DNA of 64,000 bases, from NCBI GenBank assembly GCA_017627765.1, contig JAGAGD010000075.1:1-64000 (forward strand), in the 5' to 3' direction. The DNA comes from Prevotella sp. GTDB taxonomy: Bacteria; Bacteroidota; Bacteroidia; Bacteroidales; Bacteroidaceae. This document shows, piece after piece, positions 1 through 7,975 of the stretch (positions within the stretch are counted from its first letter, which is position 1; the number at the start of each line of letters is the position of its first letter). The notes below the pieces were generated by a model, which saw nothing but the letters and a program-made list of their open reading frames with translations, was not told where the DNA came from and searched no databases. A program made the translations under genes and the position numbers.

Positions 1-4
1 AAAC

Positions 5-302
5 GAACATGAGGAATGAAAAAGTGAAAGGTGTCCTTTCGCGATGCGAAACGTGGCATATCGCAGTGCGATATGTGGCATATTGCAGTGCCAAAGGTGC
101 CCTTTCACACTGCGAAAGATGCCCTTTGACTTTTTTAACACTTATGAATTGCGAGGCGAAAACTATAATGTCTTGATATTGAATAATTTACTGAAAACAG
201 CAACAAACCGCTCAAGAATCGCATATTTTGTAACTTCGTTTCGCTCAGTCGTAATTTTTTAAGTTATGGGCAGGGGTAGTTAATCAATTTTTTACCCAAC
301 TA
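5..302 (+). repeat. Copy A of a ~300 bp inverted-repeat family
   Basis: This stretch matches the reverse complement of 44938-45238 closely over its whole length, so the two copies face each other across 44.6 kb. The left part holds tandem 22 bp units (separate entry). The right part is a less structured AT-rich tail that ends, in both copies, with AATTTTTTACCCAACT after a GTTAATC block. An open frame at 44-262 has a look-alike in the other copy, but this follows from the repeat and I do not consider it a gene. From 303 to 480 the spacer is AT-rich and I see nothing in it. Confidence 0.85.
30..130 (+). repeat. Tandem 22 bp units with internal dyads
   Basis: Four full units lie at 30-51, 52-73, 74-95 and 96-117, followed by a partial unit to about 130. 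Each unit starts with a TG-containing pentamer (GGTGT, CGTGG, TGTGG, GGTGC), and most carry a short palindrome around a central GCAGTGC-like core; 57-75 is a perfect 9 bp dyad (CATATCGCA / TGCGATATG) around one G, and 37-51 is TTTCGC-GAT-GCGAAA. The same units occur inverted near 45109-45212. There are no spacers between units, so this is not a CRISPR array. Confidence 0.8.
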
Positions 303-480
303 CCCTCCTAATTCTGCAAGTTTTTATTCTTGCATCACATATAAATCAACTTACAGGTTACAAATTATAATTCGACTGATTCAGAAAGAAAATACAACAA
401 ACACAAATAATAAGCATAAAATCATATATATCAACAAATTACAAACACCAAACTAAACTATAAGTTTCACACAAGAAGCA

Positions 481-528
481 AAAAAAATAACGCTATATAT
501 TCTCCGTTTAAGAATACACAGCGTTATT
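481..528 (-). terminator. Intrinsic terminator of the DUF3127 gene
   Basis: Read on the minus strand, an 18 bp imperfect stem (AATAACGCT... paired with ...AGCGTTATT, arms 511-528 and 486-503) encloses a 7 nt loop and runs into a T tract. It lies about 40 bases past the stop of the leftward gene ending at 566. Confidence 0.75.
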
Positions 529-565
529 AAGATTCTGTATTTTAAAGTAAATATTTTCTTGCTAT

Positions 566-1012
566 TTAGAATGGCAGGTCATCAACCGAATCTCCCTGCG
601 GCTGAGCGAATGGGTCCTGTGCAGGAGCATTTGCAGGTTGTTGAGCAGGAGATTGTGGCTGAGCTGGAGGGAAAGGTTCTGCTGATACTTGTCCCTGAGC
701 TGGTGGGAATGGCGCAGCTGGTGGGACATTTACGGCATTAGCAGGGTCGAAAGGACGAACATCGTAAGCACGAATGCTATTATACCAACGTCCCTGATAC
801 TCATGCGCATCAATATCGAATGAGACCAAAACTTCCTGTCCAACCTGAATGTTGAATCGTTGCAGCCTGTCGGCACCAAAAACAGTGAACACCATCTTCT
901 TTGGATAGCTGTCGTGTGTTTCAACAACAAAGTCTTGCGCAGTCCAAGGACCACGAGCCGACTCGCCATTGCGTGGTGGCAGAGCTACCAATATTTTTCC
1001 TTGAATATCCAT
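566..1012 (-). CDS. DUF3127 family protein with SSB-like acidic tail
   Basis: This 148-residue protein belongs to the Bacteroidota DUF3127 family. Residues 1-95 form the conserved part, with the block ETHDSYPKKMVFTVFGADR and the stretch VGQEVLVSFDIDAHEYQGRWYN, which read like the strands of an OB fold. Residues 96-140 are a Pro/Gln/Ala-rich linker. The last residues are DSVDDLPF, very like the acidic tip of bacterial single-strand DNA-binding protein (DDDIPF) that recruits repair partners. The function is not established; a nucleic-acid-binding role is inference from the tail and fold. The gene is monocistronic, divergent from dnaN, and has its own promoter and terminator. Confidence 0.85.
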   Translation of the reverse strand: MDIQGKILVALPPRNGESARGPWTAQDFVVETHDSYPKKMVFTVFGADRLQRFNIQVGQEVLVSFDIDAHEYQGRWYNSIRAYDVRPFDPANAVNVPPAAPFPPAQGQVSAEPFPPAQPQSPAQQPANAPAQDPFAQPQGDSVDDLPF

Positions 1013-1075
1013 TATATCTTTTTATTTTAGTTATTTTAAAACAGTATTTTCAGAAACTTTTATTGATTTCGTTGG

Positions 1076-1107
1076 CGAAATTACTAAAATAGTTCTAAAA
1101 TAAGAAA
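1076..1107 (-). promoter_or_regulatory. Promoter of the DUF3127 gene
   Basis: On the minus strand TTTC, 20 bases, TAATTTCG fits the Bacteroidota consensus (TTTG / TAnnTTTG) with one mismatch in each element. It leaves a leader of about 60 nt. Confidence 0.5.
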
Positions 1108-1122
1108 CTTTTTACTTAATTT

Positions 1123-1154
1123 TTTGCTCCTGACAATGCTTTTTTGTATTTTTG
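1123..1154 (+). promoter_or_regulatory. Promoter of dnaN
   Basis: TTTG (1123-1126), 20 bases, TATTTTTG (1147-1154) is an exact match to the Bacteroidota -33/-7 consensus. Transcription would start about 45 nt before the dnaN ATG. Confidence 0.7.
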
Positions 1155-1204
1155 TAGTCAATATAAAAATAAAAGAATAAACAACATAAAAAAATAAAAC
1201 AGAA

Positions 1205-2329
1205 ATGAGATTCATATTATCAAGTTCAGAACTTAGTAGTCGCTTGATGACTTTGGCAAAAGTTATCAAAAGCAAAAACACACTGCCAATTCTCGACAGT
1301 ATTCTCTTTGTAATAGAAAATGGAATGTTACACTTAACGGCTTCCGACAGCGAAACCGTAATGAAAACAACTATTGCCATTGACGAATGTGACTCCGACG
1401 GCAGTTTCTGTGTTCCAAACCGCACAATTATTGATGCCGTAAAAGAACTTCCTGAACAGCCATTGACATTTGAGGTAGACTTAACCAACTATACCGTAAA
1501 GGTAATCTACCAAAACGGAATGTACAATTTCACTGCACAGAATGCAGATGAATTCCCTCGTACAATGCCTATCACAGAGAATGCGACTACAATAGTAATG
1601 CCTGCAAGCGTTCTGAACGATAACATCAACCGTTCTATTTTTGCTACCGCTCAAGACGAATTGCGCCCAGTTATGAATGGTATTTTCTTTGACATCAATT
1701 CTGAGGCCCTTTCAATTGTTGCAAGTGACGGACATAAATTAGTGAGAAACAAGAACTTCACCGTAAAGACAGAAACTCCTGCCTCATTCATTCTTGACAA
1801 GCGTCCAGCATCAATGCTAAAGAATGTACTGCCTCGCGAAACTGGCGATGTTACCATTAAGTTTGATGAGCGAAATGCAGAATTTACCTATAGCGACGGA
1901 GTATTGACCTGCCGTTTAAACGAAGGCCGCTATCCTAACTACAACTCTGTAATTCCACAGAACAATCCAAACCAGCTGAACATAGACCGCCGTTCACTCA
2001 TTGGTGCTCTACGCCGCGTGATGCCGTTTGCAAGCGATTCAAGCCAACTTGTTCGTTTCCACATTGAGCAAGGAAGACTTGAACTTTCTTCAGAAGATAT
2101 TGAGTTTGCTACAAGCGCAAAAGAAGATATCACATGCGAGTATAATGGCACTCCTATGAATATAGGATTTAAAGGCACAAGCCTAAATGAGATACTCAAT
2201 AATCTTGATAGCGATGAGATCATCATTCAATTGGCAGATCCAAGCAGAGCCGGCATTATCGTTCCTGTCACCCAACCAGAAAACGAAGATGTGCTTATGC
2301 TTATAATGCCAATGCTTCTGAATGAATAA
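1205..2329 (+). CDS. dnaN: DNA polymerase III subunit beta (sliding clamp)
   Basis: The 374-residue product is the ring-shaped processivity clamp that tethers DNA polymerase III and many repair enzymes to DNA. It has the three-domain beta-clamp length and recognisable blocks: MRFILSSSELSSRL at the N terminus, LPILDSILF, a second domain starting near residue 125, and the C-terminal LMLIMPMLLNE in place of the usual PMRL ending. The ATG at 1205 follows an A-rich leader behind a consensus promoter. It is not adjacent to dnaA in this window. A symmetrical terminator follows, so it appears to be a single-gene transcript. Confidence 0.97.
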   Translation: MRFILSSSELSSRLMTLAKVIKSKNTLPILDSILFVIENGMLHLTASDSETVMKTTIAIDECDSDGSFCVPNRTIIDAVKELPEQPLTFEVDLTNYTVKVIYQNGMYNFTAQNADEFPRTMPITENATTIVMPASVLNDNINRSIFATAQDELRPVMNGIFFDINSEALSIVASDGHKLVRNKNFTVKTETPASFILDKRPASMLKNVLPRETGDVTIKFDERNAEFTYSDGVLTCRLNEGRYPNYNSVIPQNNPNQLNIDRRSLIGALRRVMPFASDSSQLVRFHIEQGRLELSSEDIEFATSAKEDITCEYNGTPMNIGFKGTSLNEILNNLDSDEIIIQLADPSRAGIIVPVTQPENEDVLMLIMPMLLNE

Positions 2330-2345
2330 AAATGAAAATACTCGT

Positions 2346-2398
2346 AATAGAAAAGAGAGAAAAAAGCATTAAGAAGCCGTTTTTCTCTTTTTTCTATT
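2346..2398. terminator. Symmetrical terminator between dnaN and the exonuclease gene
   Basis: Arms AATAGAAAAGAGAGAAAAA (2346-2364) and its near-perfect complement (2380-2398) enclose a 15 nt loop, with T-rich sequence on the right and A-rich on the left, so it could act in either direction. Confidence 0.6.
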
Positions 2399-2440
2399 AT
2401 TTGTTTATACAAGATTCAACTGTTTGAAGAAATATCAGGA

Positions 2441-3298
2441 ATGAGACTCAACTTGACAAAACCTATAATAATATTCGATCTTGAGACAACTGGACTGGAT
2501 ATTATAAATGACCGCATAATTCAGATTTCATATATAAAAGTGATGCCTAATCAAGAAGAAATCAGAAAGGATTACCATGTCAATCCTGAAAGGGCTATAT
2601 CTGAAGACATCACTAAACTGACTGGCATTAGCAATGAAGACGTTGCCGAAGCTCTGACATTCAAGGCTCTTGCGCCATCACTGTATGAAGACTTTAAGGG
2701 ATGTGATTTTGCAGGATTCAACTCAAATCATTTCGACATTCCAATGCTCGCAGAAGAGTTCTATAGGGCTGGTATAGACTTTGATTTTCAGAAAAGCCGC
2801 CTAATTGATATTCAAACCATCTACCACAAAATGGAAAGACGCAATCTTGCCGCAGCATACAAATTCTATTGCGGAAGAAAGATGGAAGACGACTTTGAGG
2901 CACATAGAGCAGATAACGACACGGAAGCAACATATCGCGTCATGCAGGGAATGCTCGACATGTACCAGCCAGGACGCCAAGAAGAGGAGGAACGCCAGCT
3001 GCCAAACGACATGGAAACTCTGTCAACATTCTCAAAAAACAACGACAACGTTGACTTCATGGGCAGAATGGTCTGGAAAGAAGTAAAAGATAAGAACGGA
3101 CGCGTCATGCTTGACGAAAATGGTAATCCTATAAAAAAGGAATATTTCAATTTCGGTAAATACAAAGGTCAGATGGTTGAAGAAGTCATTCATCGCGATA
3201 CCGGATATTACGGGTGGATAATGTCTGGAGATTTCTCAAACAATACAAAGCAGATCCTTACGAGGATTCGTCTTCGTGGATTAGTAAACAAAAAATAA
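2441..3298 (+). CDS. DnaQ-like 3'-5' exonuclease with ExoX-like C-terminal domain
   Basis: This 285-residue protein is a DEDDh exonuclease. The catalytic motifs are visible: DLETTG (D13, E15), FNSNHFDIPML (D99) and HRADND (H155, D160). Residues 215-280 form a second small module (FNFGKYKGQMVEEV ... YYGWIMSGDFSNNTKQIL) of the type found at the C terminus of exonuclease X-like proteins. The family degrades single-stranded or mismatched 3' ends; whether this one proofreads or repairs cannot be told from sequence. It heads a rightward run with coaBC (11-base gap), porD and recN, an arrangement I recognise as common in Bacteroidota. Confidence 0.88.
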   Translation: MRLNLTKPIIIFDLETTGLDIINDRIIQISYIKVMPNQEEIRKDYHVNPERAISEDITKLTGISNEDVAEALTFKALAPSLYEDFKGCDFAGFNSNHFDIPMLAEEFYRAGIDFDFQKSRLIDIQTIYHKMERRNLAAAYKFYCGRKMEDDFEAHRADNDTEATYRVMQGMLDMYQPGRQEEEERQLPNDMETLSTFSKNNDNVDFMGRMVWKEVKDKNGRVMLDENGNPIKKEYFNFGKYKGQMVEEVIHRDTGYYGWIMSGDFSNNTKQILTRIRLRGLVNKK

Positions 3299-3309
3299 CA
3301 AGAAAGAAA

Positions 3310-4530
3310 ATGCTAAAAGGAAAGAAAATAGTTTTAGGCATTACAGGGTCAATCGCGGCATATAAATCATGCCTTATCATAAGAGAGTTTGTCAAGCAGG
3401 GTGCTGAAGTTCAAGTTGTAATTACTCCAGCAGGAAAAGAATTCATTACCCCGATCACACTCTCAGCACTTACACACAAACCTGTCATTAGCGAGTTCTT
3501 TTCACAACGTGACGGCACATGGAATTCTCACGTAGACTTAGGACTTTGGGCTGATGCTATGGTAATTGCCCCTGCAACAGCAGCAACAATAGGAAAAATG
3601 GCAAATGGCGTGGCTGACAATATGCTCATAACTACTTATCTTTCAATGAAGGCACCAGTCTTTATAGCTCCAGCTATGGACCTTGACATGTTTGCTCATC
3701 CATCAACTCAGCGGAACCTGAAGACATTGGAATCGTATGGTAATCATATCATCCAGCCTCAAAGCGGTTTTCTTGCAAGTGGGCTGGAAGGAAAAGGAAG
3801 AATGGAAGAGCCTTCTGCGATTGTCAACTATGTTAAAAAATTCTTTGAAGAAAAAGGAGATAACAACAACTCTATTCACAGAGATTTATCACTAAAAGGT
3901 AAACGGGTTATGATTACAGCAGGGCCAACATACGAAAAAATTGACCCTGTAAGATTTATAGGCAACTATTCAAGTGGAAAGATGGGATTTGCCCTTGCCG
4001 AAGAATGCAGAAAACGGGGGGCAGATGTAACTCTCATAAGCGGTCCTGTATCTCTATCTTGCTCACCTGAAATAAACAGAATAGACGTTGAGAGCTGCGA
4101 AGATATGTATCAAGCTGCTAATGAGAATTTCTCAGATAGCGACATAACCATACTCTGTGCTGCCGTTGCTGATTTCAAACCAGAAACAACAGCAGATAAG
4201 AAAATAAAGAGAGAAAAGGACGATTTAGTCCTACGTCTGCAACCAACACACGACATTGCAGCATCGTTAGGAAAAAAGAAACGTGAAAGCCAGATTATGG
4301 TTGGTTTTGCTCTTGAAACTAACGATGAAGAAGCAAATGCAAAAAAGAAACTAAAAAGAAAGAATCTTGACTTTATTGTACTTAATAGTACACGTAATCC
4401 TGGAACAACTTTCAGAAGCAACGACAACCAAATTGAAATTATTTCTGATAAAGATGTGAAAAAATTTGGAAAGAAACCAAAACAAGAAGTTGCAAAAGAT
4501 ATCATTAATGAATTGACATCTTACATATAA
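3310..4530 (+). CDS. coaBC: Bifunctional phosphopantothenoylcysteine decarboxylase / phosphopantothenate-cysteine ligase
   Basis: The 406-residue cytoplasmic enzyme joins cysteine to 4'-phosphopantothenate and then decarboxylates the product, two steps of coenzyme A synthesis. Residues 1-180 are the flavoprotein decarboxylase (ITGSIAAYK, catalytic H74 in NSHVDL, PAMDLDM at 121-127); residues about 195-400 are the ligase (ITAGPTYEKIDPVRFIGNYSSGKMG). The proton-donor loop reads LASGLEGKGRM, with serine where the E. coli enzyme has cysteine (LACGxxGxGRM). The frame is open upstream to 3214, but the ATG at 3310 begins the family-typical MLKGKKIVLGITG and avoids an 84-base overlap with the exonuclease gene. 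Confidence 0.95.
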   Translation: MLKGKKIVLGITGSIAAYKSCLIIREFVKQGAEVQVVITPAGKEFITPITLSALTHKPVISEFFSQRDGTWNSHVDLGLWADAMVIAPATAATIGKMANGVADNMLITTYLSMKAPVFIAPAMDLDMFAHPSTQRNLKTLESYGNHIIQPQSGFLASGLEGKGRMEEPSAIVNYVKKFFEEKGDNNNSIHRDLSLKGKRVMITAGPTYEKIDPVRFIGNYSSGKMGFALAEECRKRGADVTLISGPVSLSCSPEINRIDVESCEDMYQAANENFSDSDITILCAAVADFKPETTADKKIKREKDDLVLRLQPTHDIAASLGKKKRESQIMVGFALETNDEEANAKKKLKRKNLDFIVLNSTRNPGTTFRSNDNQIEIISDKDVKKFGKKPKQEVAKDIINELTSYI

Positions 4531-4549
4531 TAAACTAATCTATTTGCTT

Positions 4550-5473
4550 ATGCTCAGGAATTTGAAAACATATATTCGCATCACAGCAGTAACGATACTG
4601 TTATACTGCTGCAACTATGCAAATGCACAAGAGTTGCAGGCAAAAGTCACAATAAACCACAATCAGATTCAAGGTACTGATGCAAGTGTTTTTGAGAATC
4701 TGCAACAAACGCTTGAGCAGTTTATAAACGAAAGACAATGGACTAACCTCCAATTTCAAAAAAATGAGAGAATTGTGTGCAACTTTAACATCACAGTGAC
4801 AAAGTATGATAAAGATAACAACCAGTTCTCATGCAATGCTCTGATTCAAGCCAATCGTCCTGTTTATAATTCTTCGTATATAACTACCTTATATAATAAT
4901 AAGGACGACAACTTTAACTTTGAGTTTGCACAATTCGACCAACTTGAATTTAATGAAGAGATAATTGACAATCAGCTAACGGCTCTCATTGCGTACTATG
5001 CATATTTAATTATAGGAATGGATTTAGACAGTTTCTCTCCAATGGGTGGAGAAGATATACTGCAACGCTGCATGAACCTGACGAATAATGCGCAGAACCT
5101 TCCATTTCCAGGATGGAAATCGTTTGAAAATTCACGCAACAGATTTGCTATAATCAATGACTATCTTGATGGTGCAATGCAACCTTTCCGCCAGTTGCAA
5201 TATGACTACTACAGAAATGGACTTGACGAAATGGCAAACAATGTTGAGCGCGGACGAACAAATGTTACGACAGCACTGGAAACACAACTGAAGAAATGTC
5301 ATGAGGACCGTCCACTCAGCCTGCTTCCACAAATTTGGACTGACTATAAAAAAGACGAACTGGCTAACATATATAAAGGAAAAGGTACACAAAAGGAGAA
5401 AGAAAGCGTATATGAGATTCTTTTCTCAATAAATGCTTCACAAAACAATACTTGGGAGAAAATTAAACAATAG
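4550..5473 (+). CDS. porD: PorD / DUF4835 family protein
   Basis: The 307-residue protein begins with a signal peptide (hydrophobic residues 10-20, then YANAQE) and so is exported. It matches the DUF4835 family, whose Porphyromonas member PorD is needed for the type IX secretion system. Recognisable parts are EFNEEIIDNQLTALIAYYAYLIIGMDLDSFSPMGG and the downstream GWKSFENSRNRF block. The gene lies between coaBC (19 bases) and recN (16 bases), the usual placement in Bacteroidota. A TTG six bases upstream would also be in frame; I chose the ATG. The role in secretion is family knowledge and not shown here. Confidence 0.82.
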   Translation: MLRNLKTYIRITAVTILLYCCNYANAQELQAKVTINHNQIQGTDASVFENLQQTLEQFINERQWTNLQFQKNERIVCNFNITVTKYDKDNNQFSCNALIQANRPVYNSSYITTLYNNKDDNFNFEFAQFDQLEFNEEIIDNQLTALIAYYAYLIIGMDLDSFSPMGGEDILQRCMNLTNNAQNLPFPGWKSFENSRNRFAIINDYLDGAMQPFRQLQYDYYRNGLDEMANNVERGRTNVTTALETQLKKCHEDRPLSLLPQIWTDYKKDELANIYKGKGTQKEKESVYEILFSINASQNNTWEKIKQ

Positions 5474-5489
5474 AGAATAATTAACAGTA

Positions 5490-7145
5490 ATGCTTCAACA
5501 TCTTTATATTCGCAACTTCACTCTAATTGATGAATTAGACCTTGACTTCCATTCGGGTTTCTCTGTTATTACAGGTGAAACTGGTGCTGGTAAGAGTATT
5601 ATTCTTGGCGCAATCGGATTATTACTCGGACAAAGAGCCGATTCTAAATCAGTTAAATCTGGACATGAGAAATGTACTATAGAAGCTCATTTTGACCTTT
5701 CCAAATATGGCTTGAAATCTTTCTTCGATGAAAACGACATTGACTATGATGAAGAAGACTGTATCTTGCGCAGAGAATTAACGGTTGCAGGCAAAAGCCG
5801 TGCATTCATTAATGACACTCCCGTTCAGCTTACAATAATGCGTGAATTAGGAAATCAGCTTATTGATATTCATAGCCAACATCAAAACCTATTGCTTAAT
5901 AAAGAGAATTTCCAGCTAAATGTAATTGATATAATTGGTAATTGCGAGCAACAACTTGACGAATATAAATTGTTATTTGGCAATTATCTTTCTGCAAAGA
6001 AAGAACTTGACAACCTAAAAGAATCAATAGAGCGAAATAAACAGAATGAGGATTTCCTAAGGTTCCAACTCAATGAACTCGAACAGGCTGCGCTAAAAGA
6101 TGGCGAACAAGAAGAAATTGAGCAAGAGACTCAACTCATGGAGCATGCAGAGGACATTAAAACGTCACTATTTGAAACCGATAACATTTTGTCTGGTGAT
6201 AATAGCTGCATAGAGACAATAAGGCAATGCTATAAACGAATGCAAAGCATCTCTAATGTTTTCCCAATGGCTGAGGAAATTAGCAGTCGCCTTGAAAGCT
6301 GTCAGATAGAACTGAAAGATATTTCGCAAGAAGTTGCAAGCGCATTAGAGCAAGTTGATTTTGATCCAAACAGACTTGAATATTGCCAAAACAGATTGGA
6401 CCTAATCTACAAATTACAGCAAAAACATCATGCTGAAACAATAAAAGAACTGCTCGATATAAAACAAGAACTAAGACGGAAAGTTGATAATATAGACAAC
6501 TCTGACAGTGCTTTAAGCGAGAAAGAGGCTATGATCAAGTCATTACTCGATGAATGCAGCAAGAAGGCATTATCTATAAGCAAAATAAGAGCCAAAGCTG
6601 CAAAAAGAATAGAAAAAGAAATAATTGAAAGACTTGTTGCACTCGGCATGCCTAATGTGCGTTTTAACATAAAAATTGAGAATAAGCCTCTGAGCCAAGA
6701 CGGATGTGATAAGGTTTCTTTTCTATTTAGTGCCAATACAGGTATGCAGTTACAACCAATTTCTGAAGTTGCTTCAGGTGGTGAAATTGCCCGCGTAATG
6801 CTTTCTCTGAAAGCAATGATTAGCGGAACTGTAAAACTGCCAACTATTATTTTCGATGAGATAGATACTGGTGTAAGTGGTAAGATTGCAGAACAAATGG
6901 CAAATATTATGACAGAAATGGGCAAGAATGATCGTCAGGTAATAAGCATCACTCACCTACCTCAGATTGCATCTCAAGGTAAAACCCATTATAAAGTTTA
7001 CAAAAGCGACACTCAAGAGGGTACAACAACTTATATGCATGAGCTGAATAAGGAAGAACGCATTAAAGAAATAGCACAAATGCTGAGTGGAAGTACAATC
7101 ACCGATGCTGCCATAGACAATGCTAAACAACTTCTTGGGAATTAA
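5490..7145 (+). CDS. recN: DNA repair protein RecN
   Basis: The 551-residue SMC-like ATPase acts early in double-strand break repair. The N-terminal Walker A is GETGAGKS (residues 29-36), followed by HSQHQNLLLN; the middle (about 160-360) is predicted coiled coil rich in E, K and Q; the C-terminal half has the ABC signature SEVASGGEIARVML and Walker B TIIFDEIDTGVSG. Length and domain order are normal for RecN. It overlaps nothing and follows porD by 16 bases, so it is probably co-transcribed with coaBC and porD. Confidence 0.96.
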   Translation: MLQHLYIRNFTLIDELDLDFHSGFSVITGETGAGKSIILGAIGLLLGQRADSKSVKSGHEKCTIEAHFDLSKYGLKSFFDENDIDYDEEDCILRRELTVAGKSRAFINDTPVQLTIMRELGNQLIDIHSQHQNLLLNKENFQLNVIDIIGNCEQQLDEYKLLFGNYLSAKKELDNLKESIERNKQNEDFLRFQLNELEQAALKDGEQEEIEQETQLMEHAEDIKTSLFETDNILSGDNSCIETIRQCYKRMQSISNVFPMAEEISSRLESCQIELKDISQEVASALEQVDFDPNRLEYCQNRLDLIYKLQQKHHAETIKELLDIKQELRRKVDNIDNSDSALSEKEAMIKSLLDECSKKALSISKIRAKAAKRIEKEIIERLVALGMPNVRFNIKIENKPLSQDGCDKVSFLFSANTGMQLQPISEVASGGEIARVMLSLKAMISGTVKLPTIIFDEIDTGVSGKIAEQMANIMTEMGKNDRQVISITHLPQIASQGKTHYKVYKSDTQEGTTTYMHELNKEERIKEIAQMLSGSTITDAAIDNAKQLLGN

Positions 7146-7192
7146 GTAGAGAATAAACTATTATTATCAAGCGATACTGATTGCTAAGAACA

Positions 7193-7918
7193 ATGCAAAC
7201 TGAATACGAGATTTTATCGAGAAAGATTGGCAGACATTTTCAAAAAGCACTGACGTCATACAAACTTCTTGAAAATGGAGATAAAATATTAGTAGGTTTG
7301 TCAGGAGGCAAAGACTCATTATTACTGCTTGAACTATTGGCAAAACGTTCAAAGATAAATTTTCCCAAATTCACAGTTGAGGCTCTTCATGTAAGAATGA
7401 AGAATGTAAACTATGAATCAGATTCATCTTATTTAGAGAAGTTTTCAGAGGATTTAGGTGTTAAGCTGCACATAAAAACTACAGAATTTGATTCTTCTAC
7501 AGACAAACGCAAGTCTCCATGTTTTCTATGCTCATGGTATAGGCGTAAAGTCCTCTTTAACTTTGCACAAGAAAACAGTTTTAACAAAATTGCATTAGGA
7601 CATCATCAAGATGATATTATCAATACCGCACTGATGAACCTAACATTTCAAGGGCATTTTTCGTCAATGCCAGCAAGTCTGAAAATGAAGAAAATGCCAA
7701 TTACAATCATACGGCCGCTTTGTCTTATTCAAGAAAAAGACATTAAAAAATTCTCAGAGTTTTCACACTACGAAAAGCAGATAAAACTTTGTCCTTTCGA
7801 GCATGACTCACATAGAGAAAGCATAAAGGAATTGTTTAAATCAATTGAAGAAATGAATCCCGAAGCAAGATACTCTATTTGGCATGCACTTGACAGCGCA
7901 AATCTACTAATTGAATAA
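7193..7918 (+). CDS. TtcA-like PP-loop ATPase (tRNA thiolation family)
   Basis: The 241-residue protein has the PP-loop GLSGGKDSLLLL and the CFLCSWYRR motif (CxxC) of TtcA-type enzymes, which adenylate a tRNA cytidine and insert sulfur using an iron-sulfur cluster. GHHQDDIINTALMNLTFQG is also TtcA-like. E. coli TtcA is about 310 residues; this shorter form is typical of Bacteroidota, where the exact target nucleotide is less certain. I use the ATG at 7193 over a TTG 12 bases upstream. It follows recN by 47 bases and ends at a strong bidirectional terminator. Confidence 0.8.
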   Translation: MQTEYEILSRKIGRHFQKALTSYKLLENGDKILVGLSGGKDSLLLLELLAKRSKINFPKFTVEALHVRMKNVNYESDSSYLEKFSEDLGVKLHIKTTEFDSSTDKRKSPCFLCSWYRRKVLFNFAQENSFNKIALGHHQDDIINTALMNLTFQGHFSSMPASLKMKKMPITIIRPLCLIQEKDIKKFSEFSHYEKQIKLCPFEHDSHRESIKELFKSIEEMNPEARYSIWHALDSANLLIE

Positions 7919-7928
7919 TTTGACATAT

Positions 7929-7975
7929 ACAATAAAGGTCTGAAACAACAGTGTTGTGTTTCAGACCTTTATTGT
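7929..7975. terminator. Bidirectional terminator between convergent genes
   Basis: A 19 bp perfect stem (ACAATAAAGGTCTGAAACA and its complement, arms 7929-7947 and 7957-7975) with a 9 nt loop separates the TtcA-like gene from the leftward GH20 gene and touches the latter's stop codon. Confidence 0.9.

Noticed and set aside
30..130. Possible CRISPR-like array
   Set aside because: Units of 22 bp are contiguous with no spacers, units differ from each other and no cas gene is nearby.
44..262. Open frame of 72 codons, with a similar one at 44977-45240
   Set aside because: The similarity is explained entirely by the DNA repeat, the peptide is rich in Cys/Arg from palindromes, and no promoter or typical start context is present.
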